Of a stretch of 64,000 nt of DNA, positions 42,914 through 54,473 are shown piece after piece. The notes under the pieces were generated by a model. The model was not told where the DNA came from. It did no database searches and saw nothing but the letters and a program-made list of their open reading frames with translations. The DNA is taken from contig JAGPNK010000012.1 in assembly GCA_020746835.1 (NCBI GenBank), positions 434,001-498,000 of the forward strand. The letters are read 5' to 3'. This stretch comes from Stachybotrys elegans (Eukaryota; Ascomycota; Sordariomycetes; Hypocreales; Stachybotryaceae). Numbering within the stretch: the first letter of the stretch is position 1; every line of letters begins with the position of its first letter. A program made the position numbers and the translations under genes.

Positions 42914-45900
42914 ATGCCGGCATTCCAGGCCATCAACCTCGAGCCAGAGGAGAATGTCGATGACCAGGTCGATACCACAAAGGAGCTCCATGTCGACGAG
43001 GCCCTGAAGCGATTCCAAACCGCCCTCAAGCTCCATGCCCAGGGTGTCCCGTCACGAGAAGCCGCTGCCGCTGCCTACGAAGAGCTCTTTGAGTCGGAAA
43101 TCTTTCAGTATCGAGAAGCCCTCACCGAGTACGAGCGAGCCGAGCGACAAGCCGATGGACGCCCTGAAGTATCGAGCCTCGAGTCGCTCACGGTCGGCCT
43201 CGACGTGGATGCTGGCGGCGCAGACGGTGTCGCAGCCAGCCTAGCGCAAGCCCTCTATCTTTCATACAAGAACTTTGGACAGTTTTCCCTCGATCGCCTC
43301 AAAGACGCCGGACGCTCCGACCCGACATGGAAGACCAAGTCTCACATAGACTACCACGCCGACGGCGGCAGCAAAATTCTCGACAGCTGGGTAGCTGCCC
43401 TCGACCAGGACCCCTCCGATCCCGAACTATGGCGGAAACTTTCGCGATTTGCGGCTTCGATGAATAGCGGCAGGCTAAAGCGATACTGCCTCGAGTCGGC
43501 CATCGAACTCGACGACGACCCAGCCGTCATGGAAGTAGACCCGCCCTCGCTGGCAGAAGGTCTTGCTGGCGAGCAATTGAAGGAGCAGCTACATGTGCTC
43601 GATGACGAAATTGCTCTGTCGCATCCAATCATGGCACCTTGGTTAAAGAGGGAAATGCCTGCCTTGATCAAGCGCCATCTTGACCCCATTCCCTTCTTGC
43701 CGGATCCGACCCTGTCTCTTACGCCACCTCCGTCAAATAAGACCCCCGAGCAGAAGCTGCTGCAGGATAAACCAGACGACGACACTGAGATTGCCCCTGC
43801 AATCACCACCTGGTCACGGCTTGGGCTGGAGCTGATGAAGTGCCTGGAGGACACGGCCAAGGCTATCCAAATCTGCGACGCCGTTCTCCGCTCTACCAAG
43901 GACACGAGCGTCGAGATGGAGGGCGTTGACGGTGGGAAACCCCAGCATGATTCCAAGGAGGAATTGGCGGAAAAGCAAATCAAGGAGGCTTCCGAAAGCC
44001 AATCCAGAGATTCCAAGGACCGCGAGGTAGAGAATGAGAACGCCAAGTCTGCGGAGCCTCAGAGAAATGAGCGGAGCGTCTCTGTATCGAATAGAAAACG
44101 ATCACAGTCAGCGGCTGGTCTGCCCGATGGAGCGGAAGAAGAGGCTGCAGCCGAGAAAAGAAGCAAACGCATTCGCCGACGCGATACGGCTCAAGCAGAG
44201 GAGCTGACGGATCCAAGCGCTCAGGTTGCCAATCAGCTACTGCCGTACCAAGAGGCGGATCAGCATCTATTCCAGATGACCAAGAATATCCTGGAGAACC
44301 TCGGTGTCGAGGATCAAAGCGTTCTTGGCTGCCTGGGTGAACTGTTGGAATCATGCAGCACCGAAGATCGTGTTTCTAAACTCAGCGGTCTCGCTGCCAA
44401 GGATCTTCATTCTGTAATCACCACCTTCCGCGATGATGCGGCCAGGGTACTGCTCGACAAGAAGGAAAAGGCGACACTTGGCCTGACGTCGTTTCTCGAA
44501 CACACCAAAGGCGGCTCCCAGGAGCAAGTCGCTACTATACCCTTTGACGAGACTCAGGGCCTACGAGCTTTTGCCGAAAAGGTCATGTCGTGTCGGGAAT
44601 GGATCCTGAGCGGTGACATCGTCTTTGAATGGGTAAAGGAGATGAGCAAATCATATGCTTCCGCAAAGTGGTCGGATGAGATGAAGGTTACTGTGGTGCA
44701 AATGCTCAACAGGGCCGATGCAGACATCTACGAACGCATCTCGGCCGAGGTGGACGCAAACTATGCGTCTGTCGAGAGGCTCAGCAATTTCGAGAGCATC
44801 ATCATGATGGTTTTTGAACTTCACGTCGACATATATGAGAGAATCACGAATCCTAGTAGCGCCGTCGACTATGCCACTCGGATGGAGACCAAGTACAGGC
44901 TGGAGCGATGGCTCGATATTGCTTCGGCGTACTTGCGACTTTTGGCGCCTCCATTGAACCACCCCATCTGCGCACGCTTCTTGTGGGCATCTGTCATGGC
45001 CTCGGCGATGGCGGACAATCCCGTCCGAGAGCATATTTTGCTCATGTGGACGTCTCTGCGAGACCTGTTGGTGGACGAAAAGGTTGAGACCATCAGCCTG
45101 CCCAACAACATCGTGATGCCCTTGGTCTCGTCCGCCGCGGCGGATCGTGAAATATCCAAGCTGACGACAATGGACTTTTTCCTGAGCCTATTCCAGGAGG
45201 AAATGGAAAGCCCGGCACAAGTCATCGAGACGCTGGAGCCGGTGCTGAACCCCTCGACTGTTTTCATCCCGGATGAGCCAGAGGACGACGACGCATCTTC
45301 TAAATCGTCCAATATGAAGCCGATCACCGAATGTGCCGGTCAAGGGCTTCGCGATCTGTGGAAATTTCTCCTCAACAGCAGCACGGAGCTCAGACTCTTC
45401 CTGTGGTCGCGCCTCGGCGACGCATACGAAGCCATTGGCTATACCACCAAGAAATTCTCTTGTCACTTGAAAGGCATAGAGATGATTATGGCGGATCTCG
45501 AGGGGGAGAGATATGCCAAGACGCCGGATGAATCCCGCCGGCTTCTCTTCATGAGAGCCCTCAAGTCTCTGGACGAGCTTGTCATCCAAGCCTTGTCCCT
45601 CGCCCTGAACGATAGTAGTGCCTTTGACATTTTCGATGAGCAGCATATTCAAAGCTCGTCCAGTGCCGTAGCCAAGGCGGCCTGCCTCCTTCATGTGGCG
45701 GCTCTGCGAGACGACGAGGTCCGTATTGGAGTGAGCGCTTCGGCATCAAACAGCGCGACCTTTAACTCGCTCATGAATAGGCTTCGAGAGATGCAGGTGC
45801 GCACGTGGTGTCTTCAGTACACCCTATTCAAGGCCGGTGTGCCCCAGCAAAGCTCCATCCTGGAACCCGAGAACGAGCTTGCAAGCTATCTCGCCGCCGT

Positions 45901-48900
45901 CCACCTCGCCATTGGTTTGCGCAAGTACTGCAAGTCCTCCAACAAGATTTTCCTCAAGATGATGAGAGCCGAGCTTCTCAAGCTCGAAAACGTTGAGAAC
46001 TGGGAGGATTATCTGGGCCAGGTTCTCTACGACTTGCACGGGCTCAAGCTTGGCGTCGGCATCTGGGAGGTGCAGGATCACGGATGCCCTCACGAGAACT
46101 TGGAAAGGCGACAGACGATGCAGCTTGTGGAGAAGGTCATGGTCCTGGCGAATCGCATGCCCATGAAGGACCTTCTCAAGTCGGATCTCAAGACGACCAT
46201 CGATCATATGCAGCAGACGATTGGCCAACCAAAGTCGACAACGCAGATGATTTACAACCTGCGGAACTTCACAGAGTCGTTGAAAAAGCCCATCCACCCT
46301 CTGAGGCTATTTCAAGCACTAGTTGGAGCAGTGGCAGTCGATGCCGTCACGGTAAACACACCCGAGGCCGACTTGGCAAAACATGGATGGTTCTTTTTAC
46401 TTGGCATGATAGCCCTGACCAAGTTCAAAGGCGTGGATCTGAATCGTCGCCAGACACCCGGTGCGACGGATGATTTGCGCGTCGGCGCCTCCTTCTTGCG
46501 ACTTCAGCTACAGTTTACTGCTGGCGACTGGCATTCTTGGTTCCGACTGGCTGAGTGCTTTGACTATGAGCTCGACGAGGCTGTCCTCTGGACGGCTGAC
46601 AAGATGAACAAGGACCGCGCTGATCTGGTCAAATTCCAGCGGAGCGCCATCCACTGCTACACACTTGCGTTGTCGCATTCTCGCCACGCCGAGGTCGACA
46701 CCAACGACGGCGACCCCCTCCATGATCTCTATCACAAGTTTGGCATGCGTCTGTATGCCTCCAGCAGGGAGCCATTCGCCATGGAACCTTTTCAGCATTC
46801 CGACCAGGAGAGGTTCTTTATCGAGCACATGGGCAATGGCACCTTCAAGAAGATTCTGCATGAACAAATGTCGGAGTACAAGGTGTGGAAATTTGCTGCC
46901 AAGCTCTTCAAAATGGCAATGGAAAGGCAGCCCAAGAACTGGAAGTGAGTAATGCCGTATGCTTTGACGAACTTTGCTAACTTTATAGGAATCATTATAT
47001 GCTCGCAAAGTGTTTCTGGAAGATGCACAGGACACCAATCGAGAAGCTCGACAAGAAGGATGCCCGCAGCCGCGTCAGTGCTGAGACGGTGCTTGACATG
47101 CTCAAGGAGGCGGTCAGCGTGGCATACAACGCCAGAAAGTCCAGAAACAGCGAGCCTATCCTGGAGCCGCACTACAAGATCGTCTCTGTACTCCACAAGA
47201 TGGTCATGGCTGGAGATTTGCCTTCTGCCGACGCAGCTACCATCCTCGCAAAGCAGCCTTTTGGCATAATGGTTAATGCCGACGACCATTTTGCATCCTT
47301 CTCCGAGCCTGAAGACTGGGAAGAGTACGTCATTAGGAACTTATCCAAGCTTAAGGAGAAGGACAAGTCCAACTGGCAGCACCGAATCATTATGCGCCAT
47401 GCCAGAATCCTCTTTGATGATGATGGAGTGTCACGAGAGAGTACAGACGTCTTGGCCGGAGCCAAGGCGGCTTTCAACATCCTCCGCGAGAACATGTTCA
47501 CCAAGACGATGGTGATGAACGTGTGGAAATGCGACGCCGAGCGCCCGGGTCGTCACCACGTGTATACGGAACAATATGTCCGCTTTATGACAAAACTGCT
47601 TGTGCTCATGGAGGATCAGGTCAACCTGGAGCTGCTCCTTCGCAGACTTCGCAAGAAGGGCGCCGACTTTTACCACTTCCAGGACATGTGGCAATCGTGC
47701 TGCCTTGCCTACCTCAAGCTTCTGCGCCAGGTTCACAAGATACCGCCTACCGGTGTGGAGGATGTCTTCAAGGCCTTGTCGAGCGAAGAGTTTGAGATTA
47801 TGAGCGAGAGGATCACGGAATGGGCTGCCAAGGAGGGCTCCCAAGTGCCGGCTTTCATTTGCATGAAGGACGCCATCGAGCTCAAGAAACTCAACGCCAG
47901 CTTGATGAAGGCAGTGGCAATAGATGAGCTGGTCAACGACTGCTATGCCAAGATCTACCTCGATGTGGCTGATGCACTACCGGGGCTCAAGCCTAAGCAG
48001 GTGATTGAAGAGCGCAACCAGGCAAAGGAGGTGGCCGCCAAGCTCGAAGCCGAGGCGCTGGCTGAGGCACAGGCCGATGCCAAGGCAAACTCGTTAAACA
48101 GCCTTCTCAACCCAAGCGGCGATGCTGCCGAAGCCGCGACGCCGCAAGATGCGGAGAAGGCCGAAGCGGCCCCGAGGGCCCGAAAGATGGTGGTGCGACG
48201 GCCTGATGTAATACGCAAGGCAGAGCAAGCTGTCGTCCGCGCCTTGGAAGCTCCACGGTCAGCCAAGAGCCGGGTGGGAAGTATGTCGAGCAAGCGCGGG
48301 AGCCAGACGCCGAATATCGCCGCTAGTGATGCCAGCGACTCTGAAGGCCCCGACGCCCAGGTCAGGAGAGAGGCAGCCGAGGTGGACGTGGAAATGCGCG
48401 ATGCGGGTGCCCATGACGAGGCCATTGACGACTCCAAGATGGGCAAATACGACGAGAGCGAGGTGCGAAGCCAGCAATCTGCCGACGATGAGAGTGACTT
48501 GTCAGATGTCCCAGACGACTACGACGAGGTGACACCTCCTGGGCTCCTAATGTTCCCTAACCTGGTACGAGGCCAGGCTGAGGATGGCGAAACGAGTGGG
48601 GAAGACGCCGACAGCGAGAGCGAGGGCGATGAGCCTGATGAGACGATAGGCGAGGAAGATACCATGCATGAAGAGGGCGACACCGTACTTGAAGGCCATA
48701 CCATTGACGAAGACGAGGGCCACAGCGTTGACGAAGACGAAGGCCATACCATTGATGAGGGTCATACAGCAGATGAGGATGGGCACTCGGTTGATGAGGA
48801 TGAGGGTGAAGGTCATACTATCGACGAGGACGAGGCCGAAGTCGATGACGACGTAGAGGATGTCACGGCGGAAACGGGATTTGACGAGGACGCTGGGGAT

Positions 48901-49110
48901 GTGGATACGGAGATGGATGGAGAAGAGAGGGCTGAGGAGCCGGAAGAGCAAGACGAAGAGGAAGGCGATGAGGAGGACGAGGGAGAGGAGGAAGGAGAGG
49001 AGGAGGATGAGGGTGAGAATAGCGAGGAGGCGGAAGAAGACGATGAGGAAGAGGGCGACGAAGATACCCGCATGGATGAGGCGGCAACGGATCAAGAAGA
49101 ACAGGACTAG
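42914..49110 (+). CDS. HIR3: Histone transcription regulator 3 (Hir3/CABIN1 family)
   Basis: TPR scaffold of the HIR complex, which deposits H3-H4 independently of replication and represses histone genes. Two exons (42914-46944 and 46989-49110) with a 44-bp intron; 2050 residues. The N-terminus [17 protein letters not shown] and the block [15 protein letters not shown] are family hallmarks; TPR-like helices continue throughout, and [13 protein letters not shown] crosses the splice junction. A basic, Ser-rich patch ([12 protein letters not shown]) near residue 390 may be a nuclear signal. The last 250 residues are extremely acidic and contain degenerate repeats of GHTIDEDE / GHSVDEDE, coded by 48690-48840. 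HIR3 orthologues in filamentous fungi commonly have acidic tails; the repeat is more specific. Confidence 0.95.
48690..48840 (+). repeat. Coding repeats for GHTIDEDE in the HIR3 tail
   Basis: Degenerate 21-27 bp units encoding GH(T/S)(I/V)DEDE, repeated about seven times in the acidic C-terminus. Confidence 0.85.
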
Positions 49111-49279
49111 ATGTCACTCCTGTATACCACTGGACTGCTTTCAGGGAGTTGGGGCAGCAATATAGCTTAGCGACGAGCCAATAAGCTCATGTACAAGAAA
49201 TTTTAACATTGAATACACATTGCATCGACTATACTTTTAGAGACTCCAGACACCATGATACGCCTCGACTCTGACCCAA

Positions 49280-50753
49280 TTAACCCTCCTCTGTATCCAT
49301 GTTATCCCTCCGTCGCTTGTTACCGACCTTGCCCCGGCGCCCATTGAGAGCGCCGCGGTTTGCTTTTGATTCAGTAAAGGCCCTCATCTCGACACGTGCG
49401 TGACGCTGGGCCTCCTCGACACGAGGGGCAAAGGCCATGACCTCGCCCTTCTCGGTGGGGTACTCGGCGAGCTTCTTGCCGAGAGCGGCCTCGATGCGGA
49501 GGTAGATTTCGAGGTCGTACTGGGTGACGATTGTCATTGCGACACCAGAAAGACCAGCACGAGCGGTTCGGCCGACACGGTGGATATACGTCTTGGAGTC
49601 TTGAGGCAGGTCGTAGTTGAGGACGAAGTCGACCTTGGGAATATCCAGACCACGTGCGGCGACGTCGGTGGCGACGAGGATGTCGCGGGAACCGGCGCGG
49701 AACTTGTTGAGGGCGCCGAGACGAGACGACTGCGACAGCTGACCGTGGAGGGGAATGGCGCCGAAGCCCAGGGTGCGGAGGAGGATGGCGACGCGCTGGG
49801 TCTCCCAGACGGTGCGAGTGAAGATGATGGTGGACTTGCCGGCAAACTCGTTGACGAGGTAGATGAGGTAGGTGTCCTTGTACTGATGGGGGATGAAGAC
49901 GTAGTGCTGGAGGAGGGTGGAGACAGTCTGGTACTTGTTGGAGCTGATGCTGACGCGGACGGGGTCGCGCAGACTAGCTCGCTGCAAGCTCTCTACCTTG
50001 GAACTCATGGTGGCGGAGAAGAGAAAGGTACGACGCTCGCGGGGGATGAACTTGAGGATCTTGTCGATGCTGGGGCCAAAGTCCATGTCGAGCAGCCTGT
50101 CGGCCTCGTCCATGACGAGGTACTTGAGGGTGCGCAGGGAGAAGCCCTTTGTCTTCTCGAGGTGGTCGACGAGACGTCCCGGGGTGGCGACGATGATGTG
50201 CGGCTTCTTGCCGAGGGCGATGGACTGGGGCACCATGTCGAGGCCGCCGACGATGACGGCGCAGCGGAGGGAGATGAGGGAGCCGAGGGCCTCGAAGGCG
50301 GTGCCAATCTGGGCGGCAAGCTCACGTGTCGGGGCGAGGACGAGGCCAAAGAGGGGCTGGGGCTTGTCGAGGAGGGCCTGGAGCATGGGGAGTGCAAAGG
50401 CGGCCGTCTTGCCGCTACCCGTCTCTGCGAGGCCGATGATGTCGCGGCCCTGGAGGGCGACGGGGATGGACTTTTCCTGGATGGGCGTGGGGTGCTTGTA
50501 GTTGAGGGCGTCGCAGGCTTCACATAGCGAATCGACAATGCCCTGGGGCTGTTAGCGAGAGGTGCAGAGAGGCGGTTGGGGATAGTACCAGGTCCTTGAA
50601 CGTCTTTGGTTCTTGTGCCTCAGCGGTGTCGAGAGTGACGGAGGACTCCTCGGCGGAGGGTTCAGGAGAGGGAGATGTCTCTTCTTCGGTGGAGGGCTTC
50701 TTGGCCGGCTTCTTGGCCGGCTGCGCAATCTTGCGCCTCTTTGCTTCGTTCAT
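49280..50753 (-). CDS. RRP3: ATP-dependent rRNA helicase Rrp3 (DEAD box)
   Basis: Nucleolar DEAD-box helicase required for early 18S pre-rRNA processing in yeast. Two exons (50753-50589, 50542-49280) give 475 residues. The Q motif region [20 protein letters not shown]...PTPIQ spans the intron, followed by [38 protein letters not shown], and the C-terminal domain with [20 protein letters not shown] and [10 protein letters not shown]. The N-terminal 55 residues are a Lys-, Glu- and Ser-rich disordered segment. The C-terminus is basic ([10 protein letters not shown]), typical of nucleolar helicases. It shares a 274 bp promoter with SSF1. Confidence 0.96.
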
Positions 50754-51027
50754 TGTGGCGATGCGATGGTGTTTTGGATGGTGGTTTGAAGAGCGGCGGT
50801 TGAAGCTGCAGATAAGGTCAGAAAATTTTGGTGGGGTCAGGTGACAGGGGTCCAGGCCTATGAGAGTCAAGTATCTCTGCGGATTATTTGTATGTGGAGG
50901 TACCTGCTATCGCACGTGCGATACGTTATCGATACCGCTAAACTTTTTTCCAAATGGCAGTTTGAAGAAGCAAAGCCTTTCATCCATCTATCTACCTACC
51001 CTCATCTTTTTTGGAGCCAATTGCAAA
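50754..51027. promoter_or_regulatory. Bidirectional promoter of RRP3 and SSF1
   Basis: 274 bp separate two divergently transcribed ribosome-biogenesis genes. The region contains AAAATTTT at 50822-50829 (core of the RRPE element), two overlapping GCGATG words at 50758-50768 (partial PAC motif) and a perfect 16-bp palindrome at 50908-50923. Confidence 0.6.
50908..50923. promoter_or_regulatory. Perfect 16-bp palindrome centred on CACGTG
   Basis: TATCGCACGTGCGATA reads the same on both strands. The centre is the E-box bound by bHLH dimers; the symmetry suits a homodimer binding site. Confidence 0.7.
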
Positions 51028-52433
51028 ATGGCGAGGAAGAGGACAAAGAAGAGAACCCACGTCGGGGCCAACAACCCCGAGGTCGCGGCTGCCGGCCATG
51101 CGACAGCTCGCGACCCCAAGAGCATGGTGATTCGCATCGGCGCTGGCGAGGTCGGCTCCAGCGTCAGCCAGCTCGCCGCCGACGTGCGCAAGGTCATGGA
51201 GCCCGGGACGGCGAGCCGGCTCAAGGAGAGGAGGGGGAACAGGCTGCGGGACTACGTCGTCATGTGCGGTCCTCTGAGCGTCACGCACCTGATGCTCTTC
51301 TCGCGGTCCGAGAGCGGCAACACGAACCTGCGAGTTGCGCTGGCACCGCGGGGTCCGACGCTCAACTTCCGCGTCGAGCAGTATTCGCTCTGCAAGGATG
51401 TGCAGAAGGCGCAGCGCCATCCCAAGGGCGGCGGCAAGGAGTACATTACTCCCCCTCTGGTATGATTGGGATCCGACGAGGTGTGGGATACTAGGCTAAC
51501 CCGAGGCAGCTTGTCATGAACAACTTTTCTCGCCCAGATTCTGACGCCAAGTCCAAGGTGCCCAAGCACCTCGAGTCCTTGGCGACGACCGTCTTTCAGT
51601 CTCTATTCCCCCCCATCAACCCACAAGCGACGCCGCTCAAGTCGATCCGCCGAGTGCTGCTGCTGAACCGCGAGCAGTCCGAGGAGGATGACGGGTCGTT
51701 TATCCTAAACTTCCGCCACTACGCCATCACCACGAGGTCTACGGGTGTTTCGAAGCAGCTGCGGCGCATCAACGCGGCCGAGCAGTTCATGTCCACCAAG
51801 ACGAGCCGCAAGAGCCAGCTCCCGAACCTGGGCAAGCTTGAGGACATTGCGGACTACATGATTGGAGAGGGTCCTGACGGGTACATGACGGACGCCACGA
51901 GCGGCAGTGAGGTGGATACGGACGCCGAGGTGGAGGTGCTGGACTCGGCGCCGCGCAAGGTTCTGTCAGCCAAGGCTCGGCAGGCAGCAGCTGAGAATGG
52001 CACGGCCGAGGTCGAGGAGGACAACGTGGAGCGCCGCGCCGTCAAGATGGTGGAGCTGGGCCCGCGGATGCGGCTACGGCTGACCAAGGTCGAGGAGGGC
52101 CTCTGCTCGGGCAAGGTCATGTGGCACGAGTACGTGCACAAGTCCAAGGAGGAGATCAAGGAGCTGGAGAAGCGGTGGGAGAAGAGGCGGCAGGAGAAGG
52201 AAGCGCGCCGCAAGGAGCAAAAGGCCAACGTGGAGAAGAAGAAGGCAGCCAAGGCGACCAACAAAGGCAGCAAGGGTGATGAGGAGGAGGAGGATGACGA
52301 TGATTACAGTGATATGGACGTTGATGAGTTTGATAGCGAGGGCTTGGCGGGCGATGCCGAGTATCAGGTGAATGAGAAAATGGAGGAGGACGGCGAGTGG
52401 GAAGATGAGCAGGAGGAGATTGCGAATGGTTAG
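51028..52433 (+). CDS. SSF1: Ribosome biogenesis protein Ssf1/Ssf2 (Brix domain, Peter Pan family)
   Basis: Nucleolar factor of the pre-60S particle. Two exons (51028-51459 and 51510-52433), 451 residues. It starts MARKRTKKRTHV; the Brix domain runs from KSMVIRIGAGEVGSSVSQL through RLRDYVVMCGPLSVTHLMLFSR, NLRVALAPRGPTLNFRVEQYSL to RRVLLLNRE and the conserved FRHYAITTRSTGVSKQLRRI. The product keeps the C-terminal signature RMRLRLTKVEEGLCSGKVMWHEYVHKS. A highly charged Lys/Glu tail follows. Divergent from RRP3 and head-to-tail with the PP2C gene. Confidence 0.96.
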
Positions 52434-52632
52434 ATATAGACCGTACAGGTATATCACATCATCGGCGTTGAAAGGAAATAAACCAGACACCTGTTTTGGC
52501 ATAACGTTAGCTCGACGTGCTGATTTACCCCTGCCTAAACCACCATTAGCCCCATTTCAATCTTTCAGACTTCAACATTCCATCCCAGCACCTCATCCAA
52601 CACGTTAGAATCAGCAACTCGTCAAGTCATAA

Positions 52633-54135
52633 ATGTTCCGCCAAGGCCGTCGGACGGCCCGCCTCCTCGGCTCCCCGCGTCTCCAGTCCCGGTCCTACTC
52701 CGCCAAGGCTGCCTCCACCGGCCGCGTGCTCCCCTATGCCCTCGCCGGCTTCAGCCTAGGCGTCGGCGCGACGCTTGCGCTGTCCAATTCCTCGCCCGTG
52801 GCAGCAGGGGTTTTCAAGGCAGATGCCAGAGCGCAGGCCGTGCCGCGCGTCGAGGCCGGCGCGTCGCTCGAGGCCATCGCTGTTGCGTCCCCCGTCAAGG
52901 TGCTGAGCCTGCAGGAGGCCAACGAGAAGCTCCACGAGGGGAAGGCTACGTTTACTTTTGGAGGAAAGGACGGTGCAAGGGGTCGCGTGGACGTGGTGCG
53001 TGTAGCGAGCAATACGCCCGTGGAGGATGAGTGGGCGGTGGGCGTGGGGAAGGGCGTAGGTGGTGGTGAGACGTTGTTTGCGGGCGTCTACGATGGACAT
53101 GCGTAAGTGCCGCAGAACCCCAATGTGCTGGAAGAGACTGATGGTTATTGTAGGGGCTGGGCTACATCAGCGGTGCTCAAGGATGCGCTGATCCGCTATG
53201 TGTCTACGTCGCTAGGCCAGCTCTCGCCCAGCGCCGACGACGAGACCGTCGTCAAGACCATTGAGACGGCCTTTACGGAACTGGACACGCGCATCATGGC
53301 CACGGCCCAAAAGGCAGCCGAGAGCTACTCGCACGGCGCACCAGAGGCCATAGCAGCGCTGGCGCCCGCCATTGCCGGGTCCTGCGCGCTGTTGGCCGTG
53401 TACGACCCAGCGCGGTCCATCCTGCGGACGGCCGTGACGGGCGACTCGCGCGCGGTGCTGGGCTCCTGGTCGGCGGCAGAGGGCAAGTTCTCGGCCGAGA
53501 AGCTGTCGGAAGACCAGACGGGCTTCAACGCGGCTGAGGTGGCGCGCCTGGAGGCGGAGCACCCGGGCGAAAAGGACGACATTCTGAGCGCGACGTCGGG
53601 TCGGCTGCTGGGGCTGGCGGTGACGCGGGCGTTTGGCGACCACCGGTGGAAGTGGACGCGCGAGGCCATCGAGGCGGCGCGCGGGCGGTTCTGGGCCTGG
53701 GGGCCGCGCCCTCAGTCCCGCACGCCGCCGTACCTGACGGCGCGGCCCGAGGTGACGACGCGGCGCGTGCAGACGGGCGACTTTGCCATCCTCGCCTCGG
53801 ACGGGCTGTGGGACGTCATGACCAACGAGGACGCCGTGGCGTGCGTGGAGCGCTGGGTCGCCGCGCGGCGGGCGGGACGGCCCGAGGCCGTGGCAGCCGA
53901 GGCGTGCGCGAGCAGCGGCTTCTCCGTCGACGGCGAGGGCTACTCGAGCTACAAGTCGCGGCCCGAGGCCTTTGCCATCGAGGACCTCGACAACGCGGCC
54001 GTGTGCCTGGCCAGGAACGCCTTTGGCGGCCGCAGGAGGGACATGTTCCGCGGCATCATGACGGCCTACAGCCCCGTCAGCCGGTACGTGCGGGACGATG
54101 TGACGGTGCAGGTCATTTTCTTCACGGAGCCGTAG
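52633..54135 (+). CDS. Mitochondrial-type PP2C phosphatase (PDP/Ptc5-like)
   Basis: Metal-dependent Ser/Thr phosphatase. Two exons (52633-53102 and 53154-54135), 483 residues. The N-terminus MFRQGRRTARLLGSPRLQSRSYS is Arg-rich without acidic residues, as in mitochondrial presequences, and a hydrophobic segment at 33-50 may anchor it in a membrane. PP2C motifs: FAGVYDGHAGW (split by the intron), AVTGDSRAVLG, LAVTRAFGDHRWKW, and ASDGLWDVMTNEDAV; the metal-binding Asp residues are present. Similarity to pyruvate dehydrogenase phosphatases (Ptc5/Ptc6-like) is likely from length and presequence but not proven. Confidence 0.88.
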
Positions 54136-54473
54136 GGACAGGCAGATATTGGAGGGGGGGGGTTTGTGTAACGTGGAGGAGACATAACCAATGGCCCCCA
54201 ACTCGCCACACGCCAGGGATGTATATTGGCAGACGGGAGTTTCGTCCGCCTATCCGCCAAGGGAGGAGATCTGTTGGGCCTCATTGCATCTGCCGATGAG
54301 GGAGCCGTATGCACAGCAATACCATTTATCCGTAAACGTCCAATCATATGTTTCATCACATTGGGCATTAAAGTGCCATCCTGGAGAAGGCCGTAAATCA
54401 CACACACACACACACATATATATATATTGGTCAAGCCTCCATCCCTCCATCTCATGCCTCCCCATCCCCTACA
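54136..54473. other. Intergenic region between the PP2C and FAD oxidoreductase genes
   Basis: 338 bp with no gene; contains a CA then TA dinucleotide run close to the next start codon. Confidence 0.6.
54401..54427 (+). repeat. (CA)n(TA)n dinucleotide run
   Basis: About eight CA units followed by five to six TA units, ending about 47 bp before the FAD oxidoreductase start. The TA part could also act as a TATA-like element. Confidence 0.85.

Noticed and set aside
49400..50527. 375-codon plus-strand open frame
   Set aside because: Antisense shadow of RRP3; no protein family features.
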